64,000 nucleotides of DNA from Rhizobiaceae bacterium (GCA_017640615.1 JAEPQK010000006.1:234777-298776); one strand, 5' to 3'; positions 47,297 to 57,152 are shown, counted from the stretch's first letter. A program made the numbers and translations. Notes: generated by a model from the letters alone, not told the origin.

Positions 47297-48457
47297 GTGA
47301 CGAAGACGCGCACATATCTCGACTACAATGCAAGCGCTCCGCTGCTGGCGGAAGCGCGCGCGGCCGTGGTCGATGCGCTATCGGCGGCCAATCCGTCTTC
47401 GGTGCATTCGGAGGGGCGTGCTGCACGGCAGATCGTGGATCGTGCGCGGCGTTCGGTGGCTGCCCTCGTTGGCGGGGCTGCGGAGCATGCGACTTTCACC
47501 TCGGGCGCGACCGAGGCGGCAGCAACGCTGCTTTCGCCTGACTGGCGCATGGGGCGCAGCGCATTGCGGTTCTCGAAGCTTTATGTGTGCGAGGCCGACC
47601 ATGCCTGTACGCTGAGCGGTGGACGCTTCGCAGCGGCGGATGTCGAGCACTTCGGCGTCGATGAAAAAGGTGTCGCCGATCTTGCCGGGCTGGAAAGCCT
47701 GCTCTCGGCACATGATCGCGAAAAAGGGCTGCCGTTGGTCGCCGTTCATGCCGCGAACAATGAGACGGGCGTTGTTCAGCCTGTGGCGGACATTGCGCAG
47801 GTGGTGAAAGATGCAGGCGGCGTATTGATTGTCGATGCGGTGCAGGTGGCTGGACGGTATTCTGTCGATATTACAGATAATTGCGGCGACTTTCTAATCT
47901 TGTCTGCGCACAAGATCGGCGGACCGAAAGGTGTCGGCGCTTTTGTCGGGCGGTCGGATTTGATGATGCCGGTGCCGCTCATACCAGGCGGCGGTCAGGA
48001 AAAGGGCCATCGCGCCGGCACTGAAAACCTCTCCGGAATTGCCGGATTTGGCGCCGCGGCGGAAGTCGCAGCAGAAGGCATTGGCGCCATGGGCAATGTT
48101 CAGGCTTTGCGCGATCAGGCAGAGACCGCTCTGCTGGCGCAATTTCCAGGCGCGATCATCCACGGAAAGCGTACCGCGCGGCTTGCCAATACGTCGCTGT
48201 TTACGATACCCGGCCTCAAAGCGGAAACAGCGCTGATCGCATTCGATCTGGCCGGCATCGCGGTTTCGTCGGGATCGGCCTGTTCGTCAGGCCGCGTCGG
48301 GCCAAGCCATGTGCTGAAAGCGATGGGTTTTGAGGCCGAAGAGGGAGCCGTGCGGCTTTCAATCGGGGCAGAAACCACGGCAACCGATATCGGGCGTTTC
48401 GAGGCCGCGCTCGCAGATCTGGCGGCGCGGCGCAGTGGCCGTCCGCAAGCCGCATGA
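47297..48457 (+). CDS. Cysteine desulfurase, class V (first of two in the suf operon)
   Basis: A 386-residue PLP enzyme of the NifS/IscS group, releasing sulfur from cysteine as an enzyme-bound persulfide. Motifs are YLDYNASAPL at the start, FTSGATEA, the cofactor pocket HAANNETGVVQPV, the PLP Lys in LSAHKIGGPKG and the active-site Cys loop SSGSACSSGRV. The GTG at 47297 is the likely start. It heads the suf operon, matching the sufS2 position in Agrobacterium-type operons, while a SufS-type enzyme lies further down. Confidence 0.9.
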   Translation: MTKTRTYLDYNASAPLLAEARAAVVDALSAANPSSVHSEGRAARQIVDRARRSVAALVGGAAEHATFTSGATEAAATLLSPDWRMGRSALRFSKLYVCEADHACTLSGGRFAAADVEHFGVDEKGVADLAGLESLLSAHDREKGLPLVAVHAANNETGVVQPVADIAQVVKDAGGVLIVDAVQVAGRYSVDITDNCGDFLILSAHKIGGPKGVGAFVGRSDLMMPVPLIPGGGQEKGHRAGTENLSGIAGFGAAAEVAAEGIGAMGNVQALRDQAETALLAQFPGAIIHGKRTARLANTSLFTIPGLKAETALIAFDLAGIAVSSGSACSSGRVGPSHVLKAMGFEAEEGAVRLSIGAETTATDIGRFEAALADLAARRSGRPQAA

Positions 48458-48605
48458 CGAAGGTTTTCGTAATGCGGAAAAATTCGACCGGGGTCGTGAA
48501 AGCGCGCCCTAGAATAACTATGTTGCGTGCATGCCGCCGAGTTGGCGGACGCATCTGACGTTTACGACTGCCGGACCTTGAACCCGGCCAGGATGGAGAA
48601 CGCCA

Positions 48606-50129
48606 ATGCCTGCTGTGCAGGAGACGATCGAACAGGTCCGTAAGATCGATGTCGATCAGTATAAATACGGATTTGAGACGGTCATCGAGACCGACAAGGC
48701 TCCCAAAGGGCTCAACGAGGACATCATCCGGTTCATCTCCGAGAAAAAGGGAGAGCCGGAGTGGATGCTCGAATGGCGCCTGGGCGCTTTCCGGCGCTGG
48801 CTGACCCTTGAAGAACCCGACTGGGCGCGTGTCAGCTACCCGAAGATCGATTTTCAGGACATCCACTATTACGCCGCGCCGAAGAAGCAGGATGGGCCGA
48901 AGTCGCTCGACGAGGTCGATCCCGAATTGCTGCGCGTCTACGAGAAGCTCGGCATTCCGCTGAAAGAGCAGGAAATCCTCGCCGGTGTGCAGAAGCCGTC
49001 TGCCGAGGAAGACGACAGCGAGAGCGCCAACGACAATGTCTACGCGTCGGGCCGCGTGGCGGTCGATGCCGTGTTCGATTCCGTCTCGGTCGTTACCACT
49101 TTCAAGGAAGAGTTGGCCAAAGCGGGTGTCATCTTCTGCTCGATTTCGGAAGCGATCCGCGACCATCCGGAGCTGGTGAAGAAATATCTGGGCTCGGTGG
49201 TGCCCACATCGGATAACTACTACGCAACGCTCAACTCGGCGGTCTTCACCGACGGCTCGTTCGTTTATGTGCCCAAGGGCGTGCGCTGCCCGATGGAGCT
49301 TTCGACCTACTTCCGCATCAACGAAAAGAACACAGGCCAATTCGAGCGTACGCTGATTATAGCCGACGAAGGCTCTTACGTGTCCTATCTCGAGGGTTGC
49401 ACCGCGCCGCAGCGCGACGAAAACCAGCTGCATGCCGCAGTTGTGGAGCTGATCGCGCTCGACGATGCGGAGATCAAATATTCCACGGTTCAGAACTGGT
49501 ATCCCGGTGACGCGCAGGGCAAGGGCGGCATCTACAACTTCGTCACCAAGCGTGGCGACTGCCGCGGCAAGAACTCCAAGATCTCCTGGACCCAGGTTGA
49601 GACCGGCTCAGCGATCACCTGGAAGTATCCGTCATGCATCCTGCGCGGCGACAACAGCCAGGGCGAGTTCTATTCGATCGCAGTGTCGAACGGCTATCAG
49701 CAGATCGATAGCGGCACGAAGATGATCCATCTCGGCAAGAACACCGTGAGCCGGATCATCTCGAAAGGCATCTCGGCCGGCAATTCGAACAACACGTATC
49801 GCGGCCAGGTTTCGGTTCATCGCAAGGCGTCGAATGCGCGTAATTTCACCAATTGTGACTCGTTGCTGATCGGCAATGATTGCGGTGCGCACACGGTGCC
49901 TTACATCGAGGCCAAGAACGCGACTGCGAAGCTCGAACACGAGGCGACGACTTCCAAGATTTCCGACGACCAGCTGTTTTACGTCATGCAGCGCGGCGTG
50001 CCGGAAGAGGAGGCGATTGCGCTCATCGTCAACGGCTTCGTTAAAGACGTGATCCAGAAGCTGCCGATGGAGTTTGCCGTCGAGGCACAGAAGCTGATCG
50101 GCATTTCACTCGAAGGAAGCGTCGGCTGA
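48606..50129 (+). CDS. sufB: Fe-S cluster assembly scaffold SufB
   Basis: A 507-residue SufB, which with SufC and SufD builds iron-sulfur clusters. Recognisable blocks are [39 protein letters not shown] and [24 protein letters not shown], the last holding the conserved functional Cys. The upstream gap is 148 bp, long enough for its own promoter. The next gene overlaps its stop by one base. Confidence 0.96.
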   Translation: MPAVQETIEQVRKIDVDQYKYGFETVIETDKAPKGLNEDIIRFISEKKGEPEWMLEWRLGAFRRWLTLEEPDWARVSYPKIDFQDIHYYAAPKKQDGPKSLDEVDPELLRVYEKLGIPLKEQEILAGVQKPSAEEDDSESANDNVYASGRVAVDAVFDSVSVVTTFKEELAKAGVIFCSISEAIRDHPELVKKYLGSVVPTSDNYYATLNSAVFTDGSFVYVPKGVRCPMELSTYFRINEKNTGQFERTLIIADEGSYVSYLEGCTAPQRDENQLHAAVVELIALDDAEIKYSTVQNWYPGDAQGKGGIYNFVTKRGDCRGKNSKISWTQVETGSAITWKYPSCILRGDNSQGEFYSIAVSNGYQQIDSGTKMIHLGKNTVSRIISKGISAGNSNNTYRGQVSVHRKASNARNFTNCDSLLIGNDCGAHTVPYIEAKNATAKLEHEATTSKISDDQLFYVMQRGVPEEEAIALIVNGFVKDVIQKLPMEFAVEAQKLIGISLEGSVG

Positions 50130-50287
50130 TGGACCCGATCACACTGGCATTCTACGGCGCCGTCTGCGGTTTTCTGGCGGCATTCGTGCCGAGCGCCAGC
50201 CGTGCTTTCCGCTTTGGACTTGGCGTCGGGGTCGGCCTGATTGCCGCGTCGCTTCTGCCGCCGCTGCGCGCCCTGTTCGGCCTTTAG
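50129..50287 (+). CDS. Small membrane protein embedded between sufB and sufC
   Basis: A 52-residue open frame whose ATG overlaps the sufB stop (TGATG). It begins [19 protein letters not shown] and continues VPSASRAFRFGLGVG, ending in ALFGL, with two hydrophobic segments around a short basic turn. That is a helical hairpin membrane protein. It is too short for usual gene callers, yet the coupling to sufB and the undisturbed codon pattern suggest it is real. No known Suf role fits; membrane placement of SufBCD or cofactor delivery are guesses. sufC starts 58 bp later. Confidence 0.6.
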   Translation: MDPITLAFYGAVCGFLAAFVPSASRAFRFGLGVGVGLIAASLLPPLRALFGL

Positions 50288-50345
50288 GCTGCCTCATACG
50301 AATTGATTGCCGCGTTGCGGCACCACGACCCGAAAGAACGCACAT

Positions 50346-51101
50346 ATGCTTGAGATCAAGAACCTGCACGCCCGCATCGCCGAAGACGGCACAGAGATCA
50401 TTCGTGGGCTCGACCTGACCGTGAAAGCCGGCGAGGTGGCCGCGATCATGGGGCCGAACGGCTCCGGCAAATCGACGCTTTCCTACATTCTCGCCGGACG
50501 CGAGGATTACGAGGTCACCGAGGGCGATATTCTCTACAACGGGGAATCCATTCTCGACCTCGACCCGGCCGAACGTGCCGCCAAGGGCGTATTCCTGGCA
50601 TTTCAGTATCCGATGGAAATACCGGGCGTTGCGACGATGGAATTTCTCAAGGTCGCGCTCAACTCACTGCGCAAGGCGCGCGGGCAGGACCCGCTGAAAA
50701 TCCCGGAATTCATGAAGCTGGTGAAAGACGCCGCCGGTTCGCTCGAAATGAACCTCGACATGCTGAAGCGGCCGCTCAATGTCGGCTTCTCCGGCGGTGA
50801 GAAAAAGCGCGCTGAAATCCTCCAGATGAAGCTTCTGGAGCCGAAGCTTTGCGTTCTGGACGAGACCGATTCCGGCCTCGATATCGACGCGCTCAAGGTC
50901 GTGGCCGACGGTGTGAACGCGCTGCGCGCGCCGGACCGCGCTATGGTGGTGATCACGCACTACCAGCGTCTGCTGGAGTATATCGTGCCGGATTCCGTTC
51001 ACATTCTGTCGGCCGGCAAGGTGGTGAAGTCGGGCGACAAATCGCTTGCGCTGGAACTGGAACAGAATGGCTATGCCGGCGTGATCGGCAAGGCGGCCTA
51101 G
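50346..51101 (+). CDS. sufC: Fe-S cluster assembly ATPase SufC
   Basis: A 251-residue ABC-type ATPase that drives the SufBCD scaffold. It shows Walker A GPNGSGKSTLSY, the SufC-specific FQYPMEIPGV, signature FSGGEKKRAEILQM, Walker B CVLDETDSGLDID and the switch His in VVITHYQRLL. The ATG at 50346 is standard. sufD follows 9 bp after the stop. Confidence 0.97.
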   Translation: MLEIKNLHARIAEDGTEIIRGLDLTVKAGEVAAIMGPNGSGKSTLSYILAGREDYEVTEGDILYNGESILDLDPAERAAKGVFLAFQYPMEIPGVATMEFLKVALNSLRKARGQDPLKIPEFMKLVKDAAGSLEMNLDMLKRPLNVGFSGGEKKRAEILQMKLLEPKLCVLDETDSGLDIDALKVVADGVNALRAPDRAMVVITHYQRLLEYIVPDSVHILSAGKVVKSGDKSLALELEQNGYAGVIGKAA

Positions 51102-51110
51102 GCGGCAAAA

Positions 51111-52376
51111 ATGAACATGCACACCGAAACGCAACTTACGCCCGCCGAATCGGCTCTGGCCGACGCGTTCGCGAAGCGCCTCTCCGATCTACCCGGCGAT
51201 GAGGCCGTCACGCTCCAGCGCGACGCGGCTATGCAAATCCTTAAGCGCGGCCTGCCGACGCGCAAGGTTGAGAGCTGGCACTACACTGATTTGCGCCGGC
51301 TTTTGAATGTCGTTCCCGACTTTGACCGGACCGGCGCACCCGAAGCGGTGCCCGTGCTGATCGACGGGTCCTTGCGCATGGTCGTCGCCAATGGCCGCGC
51401 GGAGGCCGTTAAGGCGCCGGAAGGCGTTACGGTCGATCGGTATTCGAAGCTGTTGCCCAAGGGCGAGCTTTCAGGCGGTCTTGCGACCTATGACGGCGAC
51501 GATACCGTCGGCGCTATCAACACGGCGCTGGTGTCGGACGGATATTCGATCGCTGTTGCCGATGGCGCCGAAATCGAGCAGCCGATCGAACTTCAGAACG
51601 TTCATGACGGCGGCCAGAGCCATACGCGCTTAGCCATTACCGTCGGCAAGGGCGCGAAGGTCACCTTCGTTGAGCGCCAGACGGGCAAGGGTGCAGCGCT
51701 GGTGTCGTCGGTTGGCAGCCTGAAGATCGCCGACGGAGCCGACGTGCGCTACGTCATCCTGCAGGAGCAGCCGGACGACGTTTCGCATCTTGGCCAGTTT
51801 CAGGCCGAGATCGCAGAGAAGGCGAACCTTTCGCTCTTCATCATGAATGTCGGCGGCAAGCTGGTGCGCCAGGAAGTGCGGGTTGAGATGCCGGGCGAGG
51901 GCGGTCATTTCGAGCTGCGCGGCGTGAACCTGCTCGCAGGTACAACGCATAATGACGTGACCATGGTGCTTGACCATTCCGCACCTGACACGACCTCAAC
52001 TGAGCTCATTCGCAACATCGTTACCGACAAGGCGCATGGCGTGTTCCAGGGCCAGATCAGGGTGGCGCGCGAAGCGCAGAAGACCGACGCCAAGATGTCG
52101 TGCAACACGCTGGTGCTGTCGGACGAGGGCGAGTTCTCGGTGAAGCCGGAGCTCGAAATCTTCGCCGACGATGTCGCCTGCGGTCACGGCGCGACGGTTG
52201 CCGAGATCGACCACGCACATCTGTTTTACCTAATGGCGCGCGGCATTCCCGAAAAGGAAGCACGCGGATTGCTGGTCAAGGCCTTCCTTGCCGAGGTGAT
52301 CGAGGAACTGGACGACGAAACGCTGGTCGCGGTTCTGGAGCAGCGGCTCGAGGACTGGTTCGAGCAGCACGGGTGA
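51111..52376 (+). CDS. sufD: Fe-S cluster assembly protein SufD
   Basis: A 421-residue partner of SufB. The N-terminal helical part has RGLPTRKVESWHYTDLRRLL. The beta-helix core carries LIRNIVTDKAHGVFQGQIRV, LVLSDEGEF and the C-terminal DVACGHGATVAEIDHAHLFYLMARGIPEKEAR, with the conserved His region of the SufB-SufD interface. sufS begins 4 bp after its stop. Confidence 0.95.
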   Translation: MNMHTETQLTPAESALADAFAKRLSDLPGDEAVTLQRDAAMQILKRGLPTRKVESWHYTDLRRLLNVVPDFDRTGAPEAVPVLIDGSLRMVVANGRAEAVKAPEGVTVDRYSKLLPKGELSGGLATYDGDDTVGAINTALVSDGYSIAVADGAEIEQPIELQNVHDGGQSHTRLAITVGKGAKVTFVERQTGKGAALVSSVGSLKIADGADVRYVILQEQPDDVSHLGQFQAEIAEKANLSLFIMNVGGKLVRQEVRVEMPGEGGHFELRGVNLLAGTTHNDVTMVLDHSAPDTTSTELIRNIVTDKAHGVFQGQIRVAREAQKTDAKMSCNTLVLSDEGEFSVKPELEIFADDVACGHGATVAEIDHAHLFYLMARGIPEKEARGLLVKAFLAEVIEELDDETLVAVLEQRLEDWFEQHG

Positions 52377-52380
52377 TACG

Positions 52381-53625
52381 ATGAATGCGCCTGCCGGAAC
52401 ACTCAAAGCCTATGACGTCGAGGCCGTTCGCCGCGATTTTCCGATCCTGGCGCGCGAGGTCTATGGCAAGCCGCTGGTCTATCTCGACAATGGCGCGTCG
52501 GCGCAGAAGCCGCAGGCGGTGATCGATGCCGTCACGCACGCTTATTCGCAGGAATATGCGAATGTGCATCGCGGCCTGCATTTCCTCTCCAATGCGGCAA
52601 CGGACGCCTATGAGAAGGCGCGCGAGACCGTGCGCAGCTTTCTCAACGCGGAAAGCGTCGACGAGATCGTGTTCACCAAATCGACCACCGAGGCGATCAA
52701 CACGGTTGCCTATGGCTGGGGCATGCCGAATATCGGCGAGGGCGACGAGATCGTGCTCACCATCATGGAGCATCACTCCAACATCGTGCCCTGGCATTTC
52801 ATTCGCGAGCGGCAAGGCGCCAAGCTCGTCTGGCTGCCGGTGGACGATGAAGGCGCGTTCGACATCGCGGAGTTCGAGAAGCGGCTGACCGACCGCACCA
52901 AGCTGGTCGCGATCACACATATGTCGAATGTGCTGGGCACTGTCGTGCCGGTGAAGGAGGTCGTGCGGATCGCGCATGAGCGCGGCATTCCCGTACTTAT
53001 CGACGGCAGCCAGTCTGCCGTCCACATGCCGGTCGACGTGCGCGACATCGGCGCGGATTTCTATGTATTCACCGGCCACAAGGTCTACGGGCCGTCAGGC
53101 ATCGGCGTTCTCTACGGACGCAAGGAGATGCTTGCGGCCATGCGGCCATTTCAGGGCGGTGGCGAGATGATCGAAGACGTGTCGGAAGACAACGTCACCT
53201 ATAACGATCCGCCGCACCGCTTCGAGGCCGGCACGCCACCCATCGTGCAGGCAATCGGGCTCGGAGCCGCGCTCGAATACATGCAAGGCATCGGCCGCGA
53301 AGCGATTGCCGCGCATGAGGCCGAGCTGTGCGCCTATGCGCATGAACAGCTCGCCGGCATCAATTCGCTGCGGATATTGGGCAATGCGCCGGGCAAAGGC
53401 GCCATCATCTCGTTTGAGATGCAGGGCATCCACGCGCACGATGTCTCGATGGTGATCGACCGCGCTGGCGTTGCGGTGCGCGCCGGCACGCATTGCGCCC
53501 AGCCGCTTTTGAAGCGTTTTGGCGTGACCTCGACATGCCGTGCCTCATTCGCCATGTATAATACAAAGGCCGAGGTCGATGCGCTGGTCGAAGCGCTCGA
53601 CAAGGCGCGCAAATTTTTCGAGTGA
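52381..53625 (+). CDS. sufS: Cysteine desulfurase SufS
   Basis: A 414-residue group II cysteine desulfurase and the canonical SufS. Motifs include YLDNGASAQKPQAV, the PLP Lys in FTGHKVYGPSGIGVLYG and the active Cys near the end in RAGTHCAQPLLKRF. It supplies persulfide sulfur to the SufBCD scaffold. It comes after sufD, and sufT follows with a start close to or overlapping its stop. Confidence 0.95.
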   Translation: MNAPAGTLKAYDVEAVRRDFPILAREVYGKPLVYLDNGASAQKPQAVIDAVTHAYSQEYANVHRGLHFLSNAATDAYEKARETVRSFLNAESVDEIVFTKSTTEAINTVAYGWGMPNIGEGDEIVLTIMEHHSNIVPWHFIRERQGAKLVWLPVDDEGAFDIAEFEKRLTDRTKLVAITHMSNVLGTVVPVKEVVRIAHERGIPVLIDGSQSAVHMPVDVRDIGADFYVFTGHKVYGPSGIGVLYGRKEMLAAMRPFQGGGEMIEDVSEDNVTYNDPPHRFEAGTPPIVQAIGLGAALEYMQGIGREAIAAHEAELCAYAHEQLAGINSLRILGNAPGKGAIISFEMQGIHAHDVSMVIDRAGVAVRAGTHCAQPLLKRFGVTSTCRASFAMYNTKAEVDALVEALDKARKFFE

Positions 53626-53630
53626 GCGAG

Positions 53631-54008
53631 ATGAGCGACGAACAGACAATTGCAGAAACGCCGAACGCGGCGACGGTGCAAAGCTCCATCCCCGCGGAAG
53701 AGTTGGCGCGGCTGAGCGACGATATCGTCAGCGCGCTGAAAACGGTCTACGACCCTGAGATTCCTTCCGACATCTATGAACTCGGTCTGATCTACAAGAT
53801 CGACGTGGAAGACAATCGCGAGGTCAAGATCGATATGACGCTGACCGCGCCGGGCTGCCCCGTTGCCGGCGAAATGCCCGGCTGGGTGCAGGATGCCGTG
53901 AGCACGGTCGAAGGGGTTTCCGCCGTCGACGTGAACATGGTGTTCGATCCGCCATGGACGCCCGACCGAATGTCTGAAGAGGCAAAGATCGCGGTCGGCT
54001 GGTATTAG
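53631..54008 (+). CDS. sufT: SUF system Fe-S assembly protein SufT-like (MIP18/DUF59 family)
   Basis: A 125-residue DUF59 protein. Its core KTVYDPEIPSDIYELGLIYKIDV, followed by MTLTAPGCPVAGEMPGWVQ with the conserved Cys, is diagnostic. These proteins help cluster maturation or carriage and are related to human CIAO2. A GTG at 53622 that overlaps the sufS stop is an alternative start; I prefer the ATG at 53631. It is called sufX in some rhizobial operons. Confidence 0.92.
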   Translation: MSDEQTIAETPNAATVQSSIPAEELARLSDDIVSALKTVYDPEIPSDIYELGLIYKIDVEDNREVKIDMTLTAPGCPVAGEMPGWVQDAVSTVEGVSAVDVNMVFDPPWTPDRMSEEAKIAVGWY

Positions 54009-54100
54009 CCGGCCTTGCGAATGGGCTGTTTCTTCACCATTTTTAGGTAATACCCGGATCATTCCGCCGGCCTTGAACCGGCGAAGAATGGAGCAGAGCG

Positions 54101-54484
54101 ATGGGATTTGAAGTTATCACGATGACCGACAGGGCAGCGGAGCGCGTGCGCGAGATCGTCGATGCGCGCGATGGCGCCAGAGGCGTTCGCGTCGGCATCA
54201 AGAAGGGCGGCTGCGCCGGCATGGAATATACCGTCGATCTGGTGACCGAGCCGGACGCCAAGGACGACCATATCGAACATGCGGGCTCGCATGTCTGGGT
54301 TGCGCCGGAGGCGGCGCTTTATCTTCTGGGCACGGAGATGGATTTCGAAGTCACGACGCTGCGCACCGGCTTCGTCTTCAACAATCCCAACCAGTCCTCG
54401 GCTTGCGGCTGCGGGGAATCGGTTGAACTGAAGCCGGCCGACCTCAAGGCACTGGCCGACGCCCGCGCGGCGGGCACCGCCTGA
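54101..54484 (+). CDS. sufA: A-type Fe-S carrier protein (SufA/HesB family)
   Basis: A 127-residue carrier with the three-Cys pattern of A-type proteins: KKGGCAGMEYTV and the C-terminal SACGCGES. It accepts clusters from SufBCD and passes them to apo-enzymes. It lies 92 bp after sufT; the gap holds a small CGCCGG/CCGGCG hairpin at 54065-54083 that might modulate read-through. It is the last suf gene before the convergent helicase. Confidence 0.93.
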   Translation: MGFEVITMTDRAAERVREIVDARDGARGVRVGIKKGGCAGMEYTVDLVTEPDAKDDHIEHAGSHVWVAPEAALYLLGTEMDFEVTTLRTGFVFNNPNQSSACGCGESVELKPADLKALADARAAGTA

Positions 54485-54509
54485 CAACCGGCGTTTCTGA
54501 AACCATGCC

Positions 54510-55976
54510 TCAGGCGCGAATAGCGATCTTCATGAAATCGGGCATGTCCTCGCCGAAACCGAGCGGGGCATCGCCATCGTCCTTGTCGGACTTGCGGTTG
54601 CGCTGACCACGCTTCTTGTCAGCGTCTTCGGCGCGCGCGGCATTGGCGTCGCGGATATTGTCCTTGCGCTCGCTCTTTTCGGCAGCCTTGGCAGGCTTTT
54701 CCTTTGGCTCTTTGGCTTCTTTGGTGTCCCTGGCCTTGCCGCCGCGCGCCTTGCCGCCGGAACGGCCACGGCCTTTGGCGGGCGCCTCGTCCTCGGCGTC
54801 GGAACCAAGCGATGACAAGTCGCCGTCGAGCCATTCGATTTCCTGGCCGGTCAGCTTCTCGATCGCATCGAGATATTTCTGATCCGACTTTGTGACGATC
54901 GTATAAGCCTTGCCGGAGCGCCCCGCGCGGCCCGTGCGGCCAATGCGGTGAACGTAGTCCTCGGCGTGGATCGGCACGTCGAAATTGAACACGTGGCTGA
55001 CATCGGGGATGTCGAGGCCGCGTGCGGCGACATCTGACGCCACCAGCAGCTTCAGCTTGCCGGCGCGGAAACCTTCAAGCGTTGCCATGCGCGCACGCTG
55101 GTCCATGTCGCCATGCAGCGCGCCGGCGTCGAACTCGTGCTTGATCAGCGAGCGGAAAAGCTCCGACACATCCACCTTGCGATTGCAGAAGATGATCGCG
55201 TTCTTGAGCTCCGCCTCTTCGGCGCGGATCAGCTTGCGCAGCGTATCGCGCTTGTCCCAGGCCTTGCCTTTGGACTTCACGATGCGCTGAGTGACGTTTG
55301 CCGCCGTGGTCGACGGGCGGGCCACCTCGACGCGCACCGGCGCCTGCAGGAACTGCTCGGTGAGCTTGGTGATCTCCGGCGGCATGGTGGCGGAGAAAAA
55401 CAGCGTCTGGCGCGTGAACGGGATCAGCTTGCAGATACGCTCGATGTCGGGAATGAAGCCCATATCGAGCATGCGGTCGGCCTCGTCGATGACGAGAATC
55501 TCGACGCCAGTCAGAAGCAGCTTGCCGCGCTCGAAATGGTCGAGCAACCGGCCGGGCGTCGCGATAAGCACATCCGCGCCGCGCTCCAGCTTGCGGTCCT
55601 GCTCGTCGAACGACACGCCGCCGATCAGCAGCGCGATGTTGAGCCGGTGGTTCTTGCCGTATTTGACGAAATTTTCTTCGACCTGAGCGGCGAGTTCGCG
55701 CGTCGGCTCCAGGATCAGCGTGCGCGGCATGCGTGCGCGGGCGCGGCCTTTCTCGATGCGCGAAATCATCGGCAGCACGAAAGCGGCGGTTTTGCCCGTT
55801 CCGGTCTGCGCTATGCCGAGAACATCCTTGCCGGCAAGCGCATGCGGAATGGCGCCAGCCTGGATCGGCGTGGGGGTCTGGTAGCCGGCTGAAGAGACGG
55901 CATCGAGGACTTTTGTCGAAAGCCCCAATTCTGCGAAGGTGGGCGCGCCCACCGCGGTGTTATCGTTGTCTGACAC
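54510..55976 (-). CDS. DEAD-box ATP-dependent RNA helicase (RhlE-like)
   Basis: A 488-residue helicase acting on structured RNA in mRNA decay or ribosome assembly. All motifs are in place: Q motif and TPIQAGAIP, AQTGTGKTAAF, PTRELAAQ, TPGRLLDH, VIDEADRML, SATMP, DVAARGLDIP and HRIGRTGRAGRSG. A basic, disordered tail rich in Lys, Arg and Glu (about 380-488) would bind RNA. The start is set at the GTG at 55976; the frame is open to 56090 and no strong ribosome site is seen. A second DEAD-box gene lies at 59.8 kb. Confidence 0.92.
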   Translation of the reverse strand: MSDNDNTAVGAPTFAELGLSTKVLDAVSSAGYQTPTPIQAGAIPHALAGKDVLGIAQTGTGKTAAFVLPMISRIEKGRARARMPRTLILEPTRELAAQVEENFVKYGKNHRLNIALLIGGVSFDEQDRKLERGADVLIATPGRLLDHFERGKLLLTGVEILVIDEADRMLDMGFIPDIERICKLIPFTRQTLFFSATMPPEITKLTEQFLQAPVRVEVARPSTTAANVTQRIVKSKGKAWDKRDTLRKLIRAEEAELKNAIIFCNRKVDVSELFRSLIKHEFDAGALHGDMDQRARMATLEGFRAGKLKLLVASDVAARGLDIPDVSHVFNFDVPIHAEDYVHRIGRTGRAGRSGKAYTIVTKSDQKYLDAIEKLTGQEIEWLDGDLSSLGSDAEDEAPAKGRGRSGGKARGGKARDTKEAKEPKEKPAKAAEKSERKDNIRDANAARAEDADKKRGQRNRKSDKDDGDAPLGFGEDMPDFMKIAIRA

Positions 55977-56157
55977 TCGTTTGGCTGTCTTTGTGCTGGC
56001 CGGCGTTGGTTGAAATGGTTCGCCCGGCGGTTCTGATGCGACGCATCGAAACATGGGTCGCGTACGGTGCGTGCCGACGCATGTCAACATGAAGGCGCCG
56101 GAAATGCGGCAAAACCGCCGGATTTCTTCGATTAACGGTAAATTCGGGGCCCGAGTT

Positions 56158-56937
56158 TCAGTAGCGAAACTGCTCGGCCAGAATTCGCTCGTTCCATGAA
56201 TGACTTGCGTCGAACAGGATGCGCAGCGGCTGCTCGTGCGATTCAGCCACCGAAACGCTGGTGACGGAACGTACTTCGCTGTGGTCGGCGACGGCGTTCA
56301 CCGGCCGCTTTTCGGGCTCCAGAATGTCGAAGCGCACCTCGGCCTGATTGGAGAGCAGCGCGCCGCGCCAGCGGCGCGGGCGGAAGGGGCTCACCGGGGT
56401 CAGCGCCAGGAGCGGCGCATCGAGAGGCAGGATCGGCCCGTGCGCAGACAAATTATAGGCGGTCGAACCGGCCGGGGTGGCCACCATCACGCCATCGCAG
56501 ATGAGTTCATCGAGCCGCACATGGCCGTCGATCGAGATGCGGATTTTTGCCGCCTGCGCCGACTGGCGGAACAGCGCGACTTCGTTGATCGCGAATTCCG
56601 AAACCGTCTGGCCATCCTCTGTGGTGGCGGTCATGACAAGCGGGCGCAGCGTGTCGGCGGTGGCGGCGGCGATGCGCTCGCGCAGCCCGTCCTCGCTGTA
56701 TTCATTCATCAGAAAGCCGATGGTGCCGCGGTTCATGCCGTAGATGCGGCGGTTCTTGCCGACATTTTCGCGCAGCGTCTGCAGCATGAAACCGTCGCCG
56801 CCGAGCGCGATGATGACATCGGCATCGGCGATGTCGGACTGGCCGTAAAGCGCGGTGAGCCGCTGCGCCGCCTCGCGGGCGTCGCTGTTGTCCGCGGCCA
56901 CGAAGGCGAAGGACTGCGGCAGGGCTGAAGCGTCCAT
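56158..56937 (-). CDS. nadK: NAD kinase
   Basis: A 259-residue kinase phosphorylating NAD to NADP. It has the GGDG motif in VIIALGGDGFMLQT, the later conserved NRGTIGFLMN, NEVALFR and DGVMVATPAGSTAYNLSAHGPIL. The length is typical of the short alphaproteobacterial form. The ATG at 56937 begins right before the Rossmann strand. It works on the product of NadE encoded at 21 kb and supplies NADP to Gor and MaeB. Confidence 0.95.
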   Translation of the reverse strand: MDASALPQSFAFVAADNSDAREAAQRLTALYGQSDIADADVIIALGGDGFMLQTLRENVGKNRRIYGMNRGTIGFLMNEYSEDGLRERIAAATADTLRPLVMTATTEDGQTVSEFAINEVALFRQSAQAAKIRISIDGHVRLDELICDGVMVATPAGSTAYNLSAHGPILPLDAPLLALTPVSPFRPRRWRGALLSNQAEVRFDILEPEKRPVNAVADHSEVRSVTSVSVAESHEQPLRILFDASHSWNERILAEQFRY

Positions 56938-57076
56938 TTCTTCTCCGGCGCGGGCGGTGATCGATCGTCGATTGGGTAGCACCTGAGCCTGCTGGTGCAA
57001 AGGCCGCGCGAACCGCATGCAGGTAGCGAAATCGGACTTTCCCCGCCGCTATCTTCTGTGCTAGGCGGCGCCGAGT

Positions 57077-57152
57077 GCCCTTGTAGCTCAGTTGGTAGAG
57101 CAGCGGTTTTGTAAACCGAAGGTCGCGGGTTCAAATCCTGCCGGGGGCACCA
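57077..57152 (+). tRNA. tRNA-Thr (anticodon TGT)
   Basis: A complete 76-nt cloverleaf with encoded CCA. Acceptor GCCCTTG pairs with CGGGGGC using two G-U pairs. The anticodon loop TTTGTAA gives TGT, reading ACA. The T arm is GCGGG-TTCAAAT-CCTGC. Confidence 0.95.

Noticed and set aside
54065..54083. CGCCGG/CCGGCG hairpin before sufA as a terminator or riboswitch
   Set aside because: Only a 6-bp stem, no T run and no conserved aptamer features; noted only as a possible minor read-through element.
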